This document shows, in pieces, positions 8,562 to 17,421 of a DNA stretch of 64,000 nucleotides. The notes below the pieces were generated by a model. The model saw only the letters and a list, made by a program, of their open reading frames with translations. It did no database searches and had not been told where the DNA came from. The translations under genes and the position numbers were made by a program. Positions within the stretch are counted from its first letter, which is position 1, and each line of letters begins with the position of its first letter. This stretch comes from Cellulosilyticum lentocellum DSM 5427 (GTDB lineage: Bacteria; Bacillota; Clostridia; Lachnospirales; Cellulosilyticaceae), in NCBI RefSeq assembly GCF_000178835.2, contig NC_015275.1, positions 2,253,001-2,317,000 of the forward strand, read 5' to 3'.

Positions 8562-9872
8562 ATGCAGAAGAAATATGTTATTGCTTTGACAAGTATTACA
8601 TTATGCTTGATTTTTTTATTTGCCGTCTATTTATCTAGTAATCGGCAACGTGTGACGGTTTCACCAATTGAAGCTTTTAACCAAAAAGAAAAAATAAGCT
8701 TCATTAGTAGCTGGGGAGCCTATGATAGTAAATCACAAAGTTTAAAATCTATTCTAAAAAAACTATATGATAAGTATCCTTATCTGGAAATTGAAGATTC
8801 TTCTATGGCTGGAGAAGATTTTCTGTTTATCTTGAAAACAGATTTTGCTAGTGGTAATGAACCTGATTTATTTGGGCTATGGCCAGGTTCTGATTTTAAT
8901 CTGTTGGTAGAACAAAATAAAGTAGCAGATTTAACAGATTTAGTCAAATCGGATGAAGCTTGGTATAATCAATTTAAAGAAGCAACGTGGGATTATGTAA
9001 CAGTTAATGACCGAATCTATGGTTTACCTATTGAAATTATTTACGAGGGCCTTTTCATTAATAAAGATTTATTTGAAAAATATGATGTGAAGGTGCCAAC
9101 TAATTTTGAGGAACTATTAAATGCTGTTAAGGCATTTAAAGAAGTAGGGATTATACCTATTGCTTATAGTGAAACGCCAGAAGGAAGTTATATTTATCAA
9201 AATATGGTAATGAAATTAGGTGGAAAAGAAGATATAGAAAATCCATTTGATGAAGAGGGACAAATCAAACCTTGTTTTGTTGAAGGGATGTATTATATGA
9301 AGCAACTCTATGAAGCAGGCGCTTTTCCAGACCGTTTGTTGTATATTGACGATAAGAAGAGGAATGAATTATTTGTTAATAAAGAAGCAGCAATGATTGT
9401 ACAAGGCTCATGGCTCATAGGCTATAATAAATTGTCCGGAGACGATACAACAGTGGATGTGATTCCTTTTCCTGATATGCCAGGGGGAAAAGCAGATACA
9501 ACAGCTATTATTTATGGATGTGGTAATGGCATCTTTCATATTAGTCAAAAGGCTTGGGAAGACCCAAAACTTAGGCAAAGCTGCAGCTTGCTTTTAAAGG
9601 AACTTACATCGCCTGAGAACGTAGGGATTCTTGCAGGTGGTTCAGGCTTTATAAGCAATATTGAATTGGGAGACTATGCACCACCGGCAACTGTATTAAG
9701 TACAAAGGGTGAAAAATTAGTAGAAAATGCCAAGGAGTTAGTTGGGCCTGTAGATAGCTTTATTAATAGGGGAATATGGGAAAATATCATCATTAAGCGC
9801 TTTCCTAATGTATTAAAAGGAACAATGACACCTGAAGCGGTTTTTGATGAAGTATACGCAGCTATGAAATAA
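8562..9872 (+). CDS. extracellular sugar-binding protein, family 1, membrane-anchored
   Basis: This 436-residue protein is a solute-binding protein of the carbohydrate ABC class (SBP family 1). The N-terminus has a basic start and a hydrophobic segment (residues 5-25) but no lipobox cysteine, so it is probably held by an uncleaved anchor or released by signal peptidase I. Two lobes follow, with recognisable SBP stretches such as GLPIEIIYEGLFINKDLFEKY and the C-terminal VLKGTMTPEAVFDEVYAAM. It is followed 19 bases later by a YesM-like kinase and a YesN-like regulator rather than by permeases, so it may present ligand to the kinase instead of, or as well as, to a transporter. That role is inference. 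Confidence 0.85.
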   Translation: MQKKYVIALTSITLCLIFLFAVYLSSNRQRVTVSPIEAFNQKEKISFISSWGAYDSKSQSLKSILKKLYDKYPYLEIEDSSMAGEDFLFILKTDFASGNEPDLFGLWPGSDFNLLVEQNKVADLTDLVKSDEAWYNQFKEATWDYVTVNDRIYGLPIEIIYEGLFINKDLFEKYDVKVPTNFEELLNAVKAFKEVGIIPIAYSETPEGSYIYQNMVMKLGGKEDIENPFDEEGQIKPCFVEGMYYMKQLYEAGAFPDRLLYIDDKKRNELFVNKEAAMIVQGSWLIGYNKLSGDDTTVDVIPFPDMPGGKADTTAIIYGCGNGIFHISQKAWEDPKLRQSCSLLLKELTSPENVGILAGGSGFISNIELGDYAPPATVLSTKGEKLVENAKELVGPVDSFINRGIWENIIIKRFPNVLKGTMTPEAVFDEVYAAMK

Positions 9873-9891
9873 GCCAAGTAGGGGGAGTAGT

Positions 9892-11664
9892 GTGTTTAAT
9901 TATATTAAAAGGTTTTACAAAAAGATGTCTATTAAACAGAAATTACTTTTACTGTTCTCAGTACAGATTATTATTCCTATGGCATTTATGGGTATGATGT
10001 TTTATAAGAATACAGAAAGTATTATTCAAAATAAATCAGTGAGTTATTCAGCAGATTTGTTGAAAATGATTGAATTACGTATGAATGATTTTTCTAGTAA
10101 TTTAGTGAGTATTACAGATGATATTTTATATGATGCCAAGATGTATGCTATCTTAGATGAAAAGAAGTCAGAAGTAGCAACAGAAGATTTAAGAGACTAT
10201 TGTTATAATTTGCTTAGGCGTATTTGTTTAAGTAATAAGGAGATCCAGTCCATAACATTAGCTTCTTTAAATGAATATGAATATAGCTATGACTTAAATG
10301 CTGGTGGTGTAAGCATTGAAAGTAGTGCATCTTTTAAAGCAATGTTAGAAAAAGCTAGGCTAGCCCAGCACAAGCCTACTTGGTATACAGAGGTAGATGA
10401 GGAAAACAAGGTACGCAATTTATATCTTATTCGAATGATTTATGATAGTGATGACTTTAGTGAACGCGGACTTATTATTTTGCAAATTAATAGGCAAAGG
10501 CTCAAGGATGTTTATAATGACTTATCTACGGAATTTATGCAAAGTATCAATATTTTGTCTAAGGATAATAAATGGATAATAGGAACAGAAGAAGACTGGT
10601 ATAATGAAGAAGAAAATGAGTGGATTTCTAATCAAGCAGATAACTGGGGTTATAGAATTGATAAAAAAGAACAACGTCTACTGGCTTTTATGAATATCGA
10701 AGGAACAGAGTGGAAGATTGTTGCGGAAGGATCTTTGAACCAATTAGTTAATGAAGAAATGGGACACTTTAGATTTTTGTTTATTATTGTTATGACCTTT
10801 ACCATTTTATTACTCTCTATTTTTAGTATTTTAATGGCCATGGATATTTTAAGTCCAATCAATCGGTTAGTACATAGCATTAAAAAGGTAGAAGAGGAAA
10901 ATATTCATCAAGAAGTTATTGTCGATAGAGAAGATGAGCTGGGTTATTTAAGTAAGTGCTTTAACAAGATGTCTAAAGAGATAGATAATCTATTAAATCG
11001 TGTCTATAAAGAAGAACTTACAAGACGAGAAGCAGAACTCAAAGCACTTCAAGCGCAAATTAATCCACACTTTTTATTTAATACACTAGAATCGATTAAC
11101 TGGATGGCTCAGCTTAATAATGTACCAGAAATTAGAGATATGGTTACCTCTCTAGGGGCACTGATTGAAGCAAGTATCGGTAAGGGAAGTCCTATGGTAC
11201 CTTTAAGTAAAGAACTGAAGTATATTGACAGTTATTTATTGATTATGAAAAATCGCTATGGTGAACGCTTAAGCTATGAAAGTGATATTGATACAAGTTT
11301 ATTGGGACAAGAGGTCCCAAAGTTGATTTTGCAACCACTTATAGAAAATGCAATTTATCATGGCATAGATAAAATGAGAAAGAAAGGAACTATTAAGTTA
11401 ACTATTCGTAGAGAAGATGAAACAATTTACATAGAAATTATGGATAACGGAAAAGGTATGCTTCCTGAGGAAGTGGAGGACTTAAATCAAAAGTTTAAAG
11501 AGGACCGAGACGATTATATACTAGGAGATAATCGAAAGAGTATTGGGTTAGCTAATGTCAACGGAAGGGTAAAGTTGTTCTTTGGTAAAGATTACGGCTT
11601 GCAAATAGAAAGTGAATATGAAACTTATACTAAAATGAAACTATATTTACCGATTAGAGACTAA
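9892..11664 (+). CDS. sensor histidine kinase, YesM/LytS-like
   Basis: This 590-residue membrane kinase autophosphorylates on histidine in response to an outside signal and passes the phosphate to the regulator encoded next. It begins with GTG, preceded by AGGGGGAG. Segment one (about residues 18-38) and segment two (about 300-322) bracket an extracellular sensing domain of roughly 260 residues. A HAMP linker (about 320-375) leads to the His_kinase domain with QINPHFLFNTLES (phospho-acceptor His393), then the HATPase_c domain with N-box ENAIYHG (Asn486) and G1 box DNGKGM (518-523). This domain order is typical of kinases paired with AraC-type regulators in carbohydrate gene clusters. Confidence 0.93.
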   Translation: MFNYIKRFYKKMSIKQKLLLLFSVQIIIPMAFMGMMFYKNTESIIQNKSVSYSADLLKMIELRMNDFSSNLVSITDDILYDAKMYAILDEKKSEVATEDLRDYCYNLLRRICLSNKEIQSITLASLNEYEYSYDLNAGGVSIESSASFKAMLEKARLAQHKPTWYTEVDEENKVRNLYLIRMIYDSDDFSERGLIILQINRQRLKDVYNDLSTEFMQSINILSKDNKWIIGTEEDWYNEEENEWISNQADNWGYRIDKKEQRLLAFMNIEGTEWKIVAEGSLNQLVNEEMGHFRFLFIIVMTFTILLLSIFSILMAMDILSPINRLVHSIKKVEEENIHQEVIVDREDELGYLSKCFNKMSKEIDNLLNRVYKEELTRREAELKALQAQINPHFLFNTLESINWMAQLNNVPEIRDMVTSLGALIEASIGKGSPMVPLSKELKYIDSYLLIMKNRYGERLSYESDIDTSLLGQEVPKLILQPLIENAIYHGIDKMRKKGTIKLTIRREDETIYIEIMDNGKGMLPEEVEDLNQKFKEDRDDYILGDNRKSIGLANVNGRVKLFFGKDYGLQIESEYETYTKMKLYLPIRD

Positions 11665-11677
11665 GGGAGGAAACATA

Positions 11678-13288
11678 ATGTTTAAGGTGCTTATTATTGA
11701 TGATGAACCAACCATTCGTAAAGGACTTATTAATATCATTAACTGGAAGAAGTTTCAATGTGAAATTTGTGGAGAAGCTAGTGATGGTGTTGAAGGGTTA
11801 GAGAAAATAGAGGCATACAAGCCAGACTTAGTTTTTGCAGATATTAATATGCCAGAGATTAATGGCTTGGAGATGATTAAATCCGCTAAACAAATCGTTC
11901 CCCACAGTAAATTTATCATTTTGTCTGGTTATAGAGAGTTTAGTTATATGCAAGAAGCTATTAAAATTGGTGCTTTTGACTATATTTTAAAACCTTCTAG
12001 TATTGAAGATATTTGTGAAGTGGTTAAACGTGCTGTCATAGAGCTTAAGTATCAGCGAGATGATCAGTTAGAAGCCAAAAAACTAAGAAAATGTTTTGAA
12101 GAAAGTATTCCTATTTTAAAGGAGAAACTTCTTTACGATATTATTTTTCAAATTAATATTAATGAAGAAGAAATTAAAGAAGGGTTTGAACTATACGGCA
12201 TTGAAATCAATGAATTTGTAATGATTATGATTGAAATTGATGGTGATTCTAAAAAGAAGGAGCCTTATCAAAGACAGCTTTACCAGTTTGGCATTGTCAA
12301 TACAGTAGAGGAAATGTTTGCAGAAGAATTTAAAGTGGAAAAAATTGTACTTAATAATAAACAGATAGCCTTTATAATAGGAACACATGAAACAGTAGAA
12401 CTTTTAGAAGAAGATGTTTATAAAAAAGTACATAGTATACAGCAGCTTGTAGAAAGTTGTTTTGATTTCACCGTAAGCATTGCTATTAGTACCAAAGGAA
12501 AGGATGTAGACGAGCTTCATGATAAGATGATGGAGTGTAAAAATGCCTTAGCTTATCGCTTTTATATGGGAAATAGCTCCATTATTTTATATCGTGACCT
12601 TTCAGGATTTTATAAAGGACAAGATAATCTTGCTTTCGATGGCATTGATAAAGTCTTATGTAATACCATTAAAACCGGGAATGAAGAAGATGTAGTACAT
12701 ATATTAGGACAAATTAATGATAAAGTGATACAAACCAATCTAGATCCGGAATATATTAAAACCTTTTATTGGAATCTCATTTATGAGATTAATATGATTC
12801 GCATTTCGATTAAAAACTTAGAAGTGCAGGATAAAGATTTAAGCCATGACATTTCAAGTTTGTACAAGCTTATTGATAATGCAACACAGGTAAAAGAGTT
12901 ACAGGACCTTTTAGAAGATGTAGCCATGAGTGTTGTGCATCGTATTAATCGTTATAATAAAAAGAATATTAATCAAATTTTGCAAAAGGCAATGGACTAT
13001 ATTTGCGAAAATTATACCATGTCGATTACTCTTAATGAATTAGCTGAACATACTTATGTAAGCACTTATTATTTAAGCCGTATGTTTAAAAAAGAATTAG
13101 GTAAGAATTTTGTAGAATATTTAAATGAAGTACGTATTGATAAAGCTAAAGAATTGCTAAAGGATAATAAGTATAAAACCTATGAAGTTGCTGAGTTAGT
13201 AGGTATTCAAGATCCCCATTACTTCTCTAAGATTTTTAAGAAATATGTAAATATGACACCTACAGAATATAAAGATAGTCAACTTTGA
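11678..13288 (+). CDS. response regulator with AraC-type HTH, YesN-like
   Basis: The 536-residue protein is the partner of the preceding kinase. The receiver domain (1-120) has the acidic pair in LIIDDEP, phospho-acceptor Asp55 in FADINMPE, and the conserved Lys in YILKPSS. A long middle region of about 300 residues with no obvious motif follows, then the AraC-family DNA-binding domain (about 435-536) with two helix-turn-helix units, ending YVNMTPTEYKDSQL. In such systems the regulator activates an adjacent ABC transporter operon; here that would be the permease genes beginning at 13535. A strong terminator separates the two transcripts. Confidence 0.93.
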   Translation: MFKVLIIDDEPTIRKGLINIINWKKFQCEICGEASDGVEGLEKIEAYKPDLVFADINMPEINGLEMIKSAKQIVPHSKFIILSGYREFSYMQEAIKIGAFDYILKPSSIEDICEVVKRAVIELKYQRDDQLEAKKLRKCFEESIPILKEKLLYDIIFQININEEEIKEGFELYGIEINEFVMIMIEIDGDSKKKEPYQRQLYQFGIVNTVEEMFAEEFKVEKIVLNNKQIAFIIGTHETVELLEEDVYKKVHSIQQLVESCFDFTVSIAISTKGKDVDELHDKMMECKNALAYRFYMGNSSIILYRDLSGFYKGQDNLAFDGIDKVLCNTIKTGNEEDVVHILGQINDKVIQTNLDPEYIKTFYWNLIYEINMIRISIKNLEVQDKDLSHDISSLYKLIDNATQVKELQDLLEDVAMSVVHRINRYNKKNINQILQKAMDYICENYTMSITLNELAEHTYVSTYYLSRMFKKELGKNFVEYLNEVRIDKAKELLKDNKYKTYEVAELVGIQDPHYFSKIFKKYVNMTPTEYKDSQL

Positions 13289-13296
13289 TCTCTCTT

Positions 13297-13330
13297 AAAA
13301 ATGACCCCTAAATTTAGGGGTCATTTTTTT
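13297..13330 (+). terminator. Rho-independent terminator after the response regulator
   Basis: A perfect AT/GC stem around AATGACCCCTAAA, mirrored immediately by its complement, is followed by seven T. Confidence 0.9.
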
Positions 13331-13422
13331 GCTAAAAAAAACACACTTACTTCTTTAATTAATTGATAGAAAGAAAATATAGACAATAACTAAGGATAAG
13401 AAAAATTAAACTAGCAAATAAT

Positions 13423-13450
13423 TGTTGTAATATTTTATAAATGTTGTATT
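13423..13450 (+). promoter_or_regulatory. direct repeats upstream of the sugar ABC operon
   Basis: TGTTGTAAT at 13423-13431 recurs as TGTTGTATT at 13442-13450 (8 of 9 identical, 19 bp apart), about 85-110 bases before the permease start. AraC-type regulators bind pairs of direct half-sites about two helical turns apart, so this is a candidate site for the regulator encoded at 11678. No convincing sigma-A promoter was found in this 180-bp gap. Confidence 0.35.
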
Positions 13451-13534
13451 AATCAAAAATAAACAAAAATGCAACATATTCTATTAATAAAAATGGTAAA
13501 AAGTTATAGTATGTGTGTAAGGAGAGTGAAGCGA

Positions 13535-14476
13535 ATGAGTAATAAAGCAAAAACAAAACAAAATTCAACTGTTTTGGAAGAGTTTAAAAAGAATATTGCA
13601 CTATTCATTATGTTGCTGCCTGGATTAATTGTTATGCTATTTAACAATTATCTTCCTATGTTTGGTCTAGTATTCGCTTTCAGAAAGATGGATACCTATA
13701 CTAAACTTTTTGGGTCAGGCTGGAACGGTTTCAAAAACTTCGAGTACTTATTTGGCACAAGTAAGGCTTGGGAAGTGACAAGAAACACGATAGGCTATAA
13801 CGTTATATTTATCATTATCGGTATAACATTACCTATCTTACTTGCAATTGGTTTGAATGAGTTAAGACAGAAACGTGCAGCTAAGGTTTATCAAAGTATT
13901 TTCTTCTTACCTTATTTCTTATCATGGGTAGTTATCCAATACTTAGTATTTGGTTTACTTAGTGGTAAGTTAGGAGTTGTTAACCAATTACTTACATCTA
14001 TGGGCTTAGATCGTGTGAACTGGTATGAGTCACCACAGTATTGGCCTTACATTTTAGTAATTGTTAATACATGGAAATGGACTGGTTATGACAGCATCAT
14101 GTATCTAGCAACAATTGTTGGTATAAATAAAGAACTTTATGAAGCAGCAGCAGTTGATGGTGCTTCTCGTTTCCAGCAAATTTGGCACATTACCATTCCA
14201 AGTTTAATACCTCTTATGATTACCTTAGTTCTTATCCGTTTAGGTAGAATGTTCTATACTGATATGGGTCTTTTCTACACAATACCAAAGAACACAGGTG
14301 CGTTGCAAAATGTAACGAATACCATTGATACCTATGTTTTCCGTGCATTTAGGCAAACAGGTGATTTAGGGCTTGCATCTGCAGCAGGTTTCTACCAGGC
14401 TGTACTTGGGCTCATCATTGTTCTCTCATTTAATGCACTTGCTAGAAAATATGATAAGAATGCCGGCATTATATAG
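13535..14476 (+). CDS. sugar ABC transporter permease, LplB-like
   Basis: This 313-residue inner-membrane protein has six predicted membrane segments and the EAA loop motif EAAAVDGASRFQQIWHITIP that contacts the ATPase. It begins FKKNIALFIMLLPGLIVMLF and is closest in pattern to LplB/YtcP-type permeases of polysaccharide and oligosaccharide importers. TAAGGAGAG at 13519-13526 places the start at ATG 13535; an in-frame ATG at 13469 would add 22 residues but lacks a binding site. The partner permease follows 11 bases later. No ATPase is encoded in the cluster, so a shared MsmX-type ATPase is expected, which is common for this family. Confidence 0.92.
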   Translation: MSNKAKTKQNSTVLEEFKKNIALFIMLLPGLIVMLFNNYLPMFGLVFAFRKMDTYTKLFGSGWNGFKNFEYLFGTSKAWEVTRNTIGYNVIFIIIGITLPILLAIGLNELRQKRAAKVYQSIFFLPYFLSWVVIQYLVFGLLSGKLGVVNQLLTSMGLDRVNWYESPQYWPYILVIVNTWKWTGYDSIMYLATIVGINKELYEAAAVDGASRFQQIWHITIPSLIPLMITLVLIRLGRMFYTDMGLFYTIPKNTGALQNVTNTIDTYVFRAFRQTGDLGLASAAGFYQAVLGLIIVLSFNALARKYDKNAGII

Positions 14477-14487
14477 GGGGGGAAAAG

Positions 14488-15399
14488 ATGAAGAAAAATA
14501 ATTTACATGTTAATGAAGATTCAAGTATTCAGATAACAAAAACAAGTAATGTAATTTGGCATATCGTCTTTGTTATTCTGTCCATTATTTGTATTTATCC
14601 AATGCTACTTGTTTTCATGGTTACCATTACAGATGAAACAACTATTGCTTTAGAAGGATATAAGCTTTTACCAAGTAAATATAGTATGGCAGCGGTTAAC
14701 TATATTTTTACCAATGGTAAAGCAATCTTAAATGCTTATGGTGTTTCAATCTTTTGTACTGTATTTGGAGGTCTCTTAGGCGTAGCCATTATGGCGCTTT
14801 ATGCTTATCCACTTGCAAGAGATGATTTTAAATACCGTCGTATATTCAACTTGATTGCAGTTATTACGATGTTATTCTCTGGTGGACTTGTTCCTACTTA
14901 TATGGTGTTTGTAAAAGTTCTTCACTTAAAAGATACAATAGGGGCTTTAGTCTTAATGAATCTATTTAGTGCTTTTAACGTTATGATTATTCGTACGTAT
15001 TATCGTACAAGTATTTCTAAATCGTTGATTGAAGCAGCTCAAATTGATGGAGCCGGTGAATTTAAGACCTATTTTAAAATTGTTATGCCACTGTCAAAAC
15101 CAGTTATTGCAACCATGCTTATGATGGTCATGTTGGTTTATTGGAATGACTGGTATGGCCCATTACTTTACATTGATAGTGAAAAGCTATATAACTTACA
15201 ATACTTAATTTACCAACTCGAGTCTAAGATTGCTAACTTAGCTAAGATGGCTGGTAATCCAGAGCTTGTTAAAAATGTACCATCTGAAACGGCACGTATG
15301 GCTATGGCTATTGTTGCTATTGGACCTATTGTTCTTGCTTATCCATTCTTCCAACGTTACTTTGAAAAAGGTATTACTTTGGGAGCAACTAAAGAGTAG
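14488..15399 (+). CDS. sugar ABC transporter permease, LplC/YtcP-like
   Basis: The second membrane subunit of the importer, 303 residues with six predicted membrane segments and the EAA loop IEAAQIDGAGEFKTYFKIVM. The N-terminal soluble stretch of about 25 residues precedes the first membrane segment at WHIVFVILSIICIYPML. A run of seven or more G in the ribosome binding site lies just after the stop of the first permease, so the two are translated from one message. Confidence 0.92.
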   Translation: MKKNNLHVNEDSSIQITKTSNVIWHIVFVILSIICIYPMLLVFMVTITDETTIALEGYKLLPSKYSMAAVNYIFTNGKAILNAYGVSIFCTVFGGLLGVAIMALYAYPLARDDFKYRRIFNLIAVITMLFSGGLVPTYMVFVKVLHLKDTIGALVLMNLFSAFNVMIIRTYYRTSISKSLIEAAQIDGAGEFKTYFKIVMPLSKPVIATMLMMVMLVYWNDWYGPLLYIDSEKLYNLQYLIYQLESKIANLAKMAGNPELVKNVPSETARMAMAIVAIGPIVLAYPFFQRYFEKGITLGATKE

Positions 15400-15452
15400 T
15401 AGGTTTGATATAAATATCATTTAGTTTAAAAACAATTTTAGGAGGAGATTAA

Positions 15453-16991
15453 ATGAAATTATTAAAGAAAACTCTTACAGTATTTGTAGGAACAGCATGT
15501 GTACTTAGTATGGCATTAACAGGTTGTCAAAATGGTGGGGAAACAGTTGCATCAACAGAACCATCTGCAAGCGCATCAACAGAAGCTAGTGATACGCCAG
15601 CTGCAACAGAAGAAGCTTTAGCACCAGTTGAACTTACATGGTACTTCGTAGGTAACCAACAACAAGAAGACACAGCACTTGTTGAAGAAGCAGTTAATAA
15701 ATACATTGCTGAGAATACAAAACTTAACTGTACAATCAAACTTCAATGCTACGATTGGGGAACATATAACGACAGAATCACACAAATGATTGCTGCTGGT
15801 GAAACATTTGACATTTGCTTTACAGCAAACTGGTCAAATAACTACTATACACAATCTGCTAAAGGTGCATTTGTACCACTTAATGATTTAATGGATAAAT
15901 ACGCTCCAAAAACAAAAGAAATTTTAGGAGAGGACTTCTTAAGTGGTTCTCGTATCAATGGCGTGAACTATGCTATTCCTGCTAACAAAGAAAAAGCTCA
16001 CTCTTGGGGTCTTTTAGTTCGTAAGGATATTGTTGAAAAATACAATATGGATTTATCAGGAGTTAAAACACTTGCTGATATGGAACCATTTTTCCAAATC
16101 ATTAAAGAAAAAGAACCAAATATGTATGCTTTAGAAGGTACACCAAATGAATCTGCAATGAGAATATTAGACTTTGATATCGTTAATAATGATACAACAC
16201 CAGGTGCTGTATACAATGATGATAATAGCAAAGTATTTGACCAATTAGAGCAACCAGAAACACTTGAACACTTCAAATTAATGAATAGCTTTATGCAAAA
16301 AGGATACATCCGTGAAGATGCTGCATCTGTAACAGACTACAATGCAGACCAAAAAGCTGGTAAAATCTTCTGTGCTGTTCGTTCTTTAAAACCAACAAAA
16401 GCTGAAGAAGAATCAAATTCTCAAGGTCAATCATATATGCAAATTGAATTAACATCACCTATTATTTCTAACCGTGAAACAACAGGTTCAATGCAAGCTA
16501 TTTCTGCAACATCTAAAAATCCAGAAAGAGCTATGATGTTCTTAGAATTATTCAACACAGATCCAGTAGTTAACAACTTAATTAACTTTGGTATCGAAGG
16601 TACTCACTATACAAAAATTAGTGATAACCAAATTAAAGGTACTGAAAACCAAGCTAAATACAATCCAGGTCTAGGTTGGGCATTTGGTAACCAATTAATT
16701 AACTACTTAACAGAGTTAGATCCTACAGACAAATGGGATCAATTTGAAGCATTTAATGCTGCAGGTGTAAAAACACAATCTCTTGGATTCGTGTTTGATC
16801 CAGCTCCTGTAACAACACAAATTGCTCAATGTACAAACGTATGGAATGAATTTGTACCTGGTCTTCAAGTAGGTTCTTCAAATCCAGACGAAGCATTACC
16901 AAAAGCTGTTGAAGCATTCAATGCTGCTGGTATGCAAGATATCTTAGCTGAAATGCAAAAACAAATGGATGCATTTAACGCTGCAAAATAG
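15453..16991 (+). CDS. sugar-binding lipoprotein of the ABC transporter, LplA-like
   Basis: This 512-residue extracellular lipoprotein captures the substrate for the two preceding permeases. The signal peptide ends in the lipobox ALTGC with Cys25 as the lipidated residue, followed by a low-complexity S/A/T/E linker (about 27-55). The mature protein has the long two-lobe shape of LplA-type binding proteins and ends in a helical tail (EMQKQMDAFNAAK). Compared with its neighbours it uses more C-ending codons (AAC, TAC, TTC, GAC), as in the highly expressed genes here, which suggests strong expression. AGGAGGAG precedes the start. Substrate unknown: no glycosidase is attached to the cluster. Confidence 0.92.
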   Translation: MKLLKKTLTVFVGTACVLSMALTGCQNGGETVASTEPSASASTEASDTPAATEEALAPVELTWYFVGNQQQEDTALVEEAVNKYIAENTKLNCTIKLQCYDWGTYNDRITQMIAAGETFDICFTANWSNNYYTQSAKGAFVPLNDLMDKYAPKTKEILGEDFLSGSRINGVNYAIPANKEKAHSWGLLVRKDIVEKYNMDLSGVKTLADMEPFFQIIKEKEPNMYALEGTPNESAMRILDFDIVNNDTTPGAVYNDDNSKVFDQLEQPETLEHFKLMNSFMQKGYIREDAASVTDYNADQKAGKIFCAVRSLKPTKAEEESNSQGQSYMQIELTSPIISNRETTGSMQAISATSKNPERAMMFLELFNTDPVVNNLINFGIEGTHYTKISDNQIKGTENQAKYNPGLGWAFGNQLINYLTELDPTDKWDQFEAFNAAGVKTQSLGFVFDPAPVTTQIAQCTNVWNEFVPGLQVGSSNPDEALPKAVEAFNAAGMQDILAEMQKQMDAFNAAK

Positions 16992-17004
16992 TTGATAAGT
17001 CCAC

Positions 17005-17036
17005 AAAAAATAGGGCCCTTAGGGTCCTATTTTTTT
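17005..17036 (+). terminator. Rho-independent terminator of the sugar ABC operon
   Basis: AATAGGGCCC pairs with GGGTCCTATT (one G-U pair) around a 2-3 base loop, followed by seven T, 13 bases after the stop codon. Confidence 0.88.
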
Positions 17037-17055
17037 GCGTAAATAATTAAAAGCA

Positions 17056-17084
17056 TTCTATTTGTCCCATTTTATGCATACATA
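17056..17084 (+). promoter_or_regulatory. candidate sigma-E-type promoter for yqfC
   Basis: CATACATA at 17077-17084 resembles the sigma-E -10 element, with a weak -35-like TTCTATTT about 13 bp upstream. An overlapping TATAAT at 17083-17088 lacks a good -35 and would start transcription inside the ribosome binding site. The B. subtilis orthologue is sigma-E dependent, which supports the first reading. Confidence 0.35.
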
Positions 17085-17106
17085 TAATGTATAGGGGGGC
17101 AGTGCG

Positions 17107-17406
17107 ATGATAAAACCAAACAAGAAAAATAAGTTAACAAAAATCAATCTGCGGGAGCAAGTAGCCAAAGGATTGGATATTCCAACAGAGGTCATGAGCA
17201 ATGTACCAGTGATTAAACTAAGTGGTAATAAGGAAATAAGTATAGAGAACTTTATAAGTCTTGTAGAATATACACCTCAAAAAGTACGATTAAATACGAG
17301 ATGTGGTTTACTCATTATAGATGGTGTGGCGCTTGAAGCGAAAAGCATGACGGCAGAACGTATGCTGATTAAAGGGACTATTTTACAAGTAGCTTTTGCA
17401 ATATAA
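17107..17406 (+). CDS. yqfC: sporulation protein YqfC
   Basis: This 99-residue protein matches the YqfC family by size, by the central pattern IENFISLVEYTPQKVRLNT and the glycine-rich LLIIDG strand, and by its place directly before yqfD and phoH. YqfC is made in the mother cell during sporulation in Bacillus; its biochemical role is not known. AGGGGGG precedes the ATG. The stop codon lies 16 bases before the yqfD start. Confidence 0.88.
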   Translation: MIKPNKKNKLTKINLREQVAKGLDIPTEVMSNVPVIKLSGNKEISIENFISLVEYTPQKVRLNTRCGLLIIDGVALEAKSMTAERMLIKGTILQVAFAI

Positions 17407-17421
17407 AGGAGGTGAAAGACT

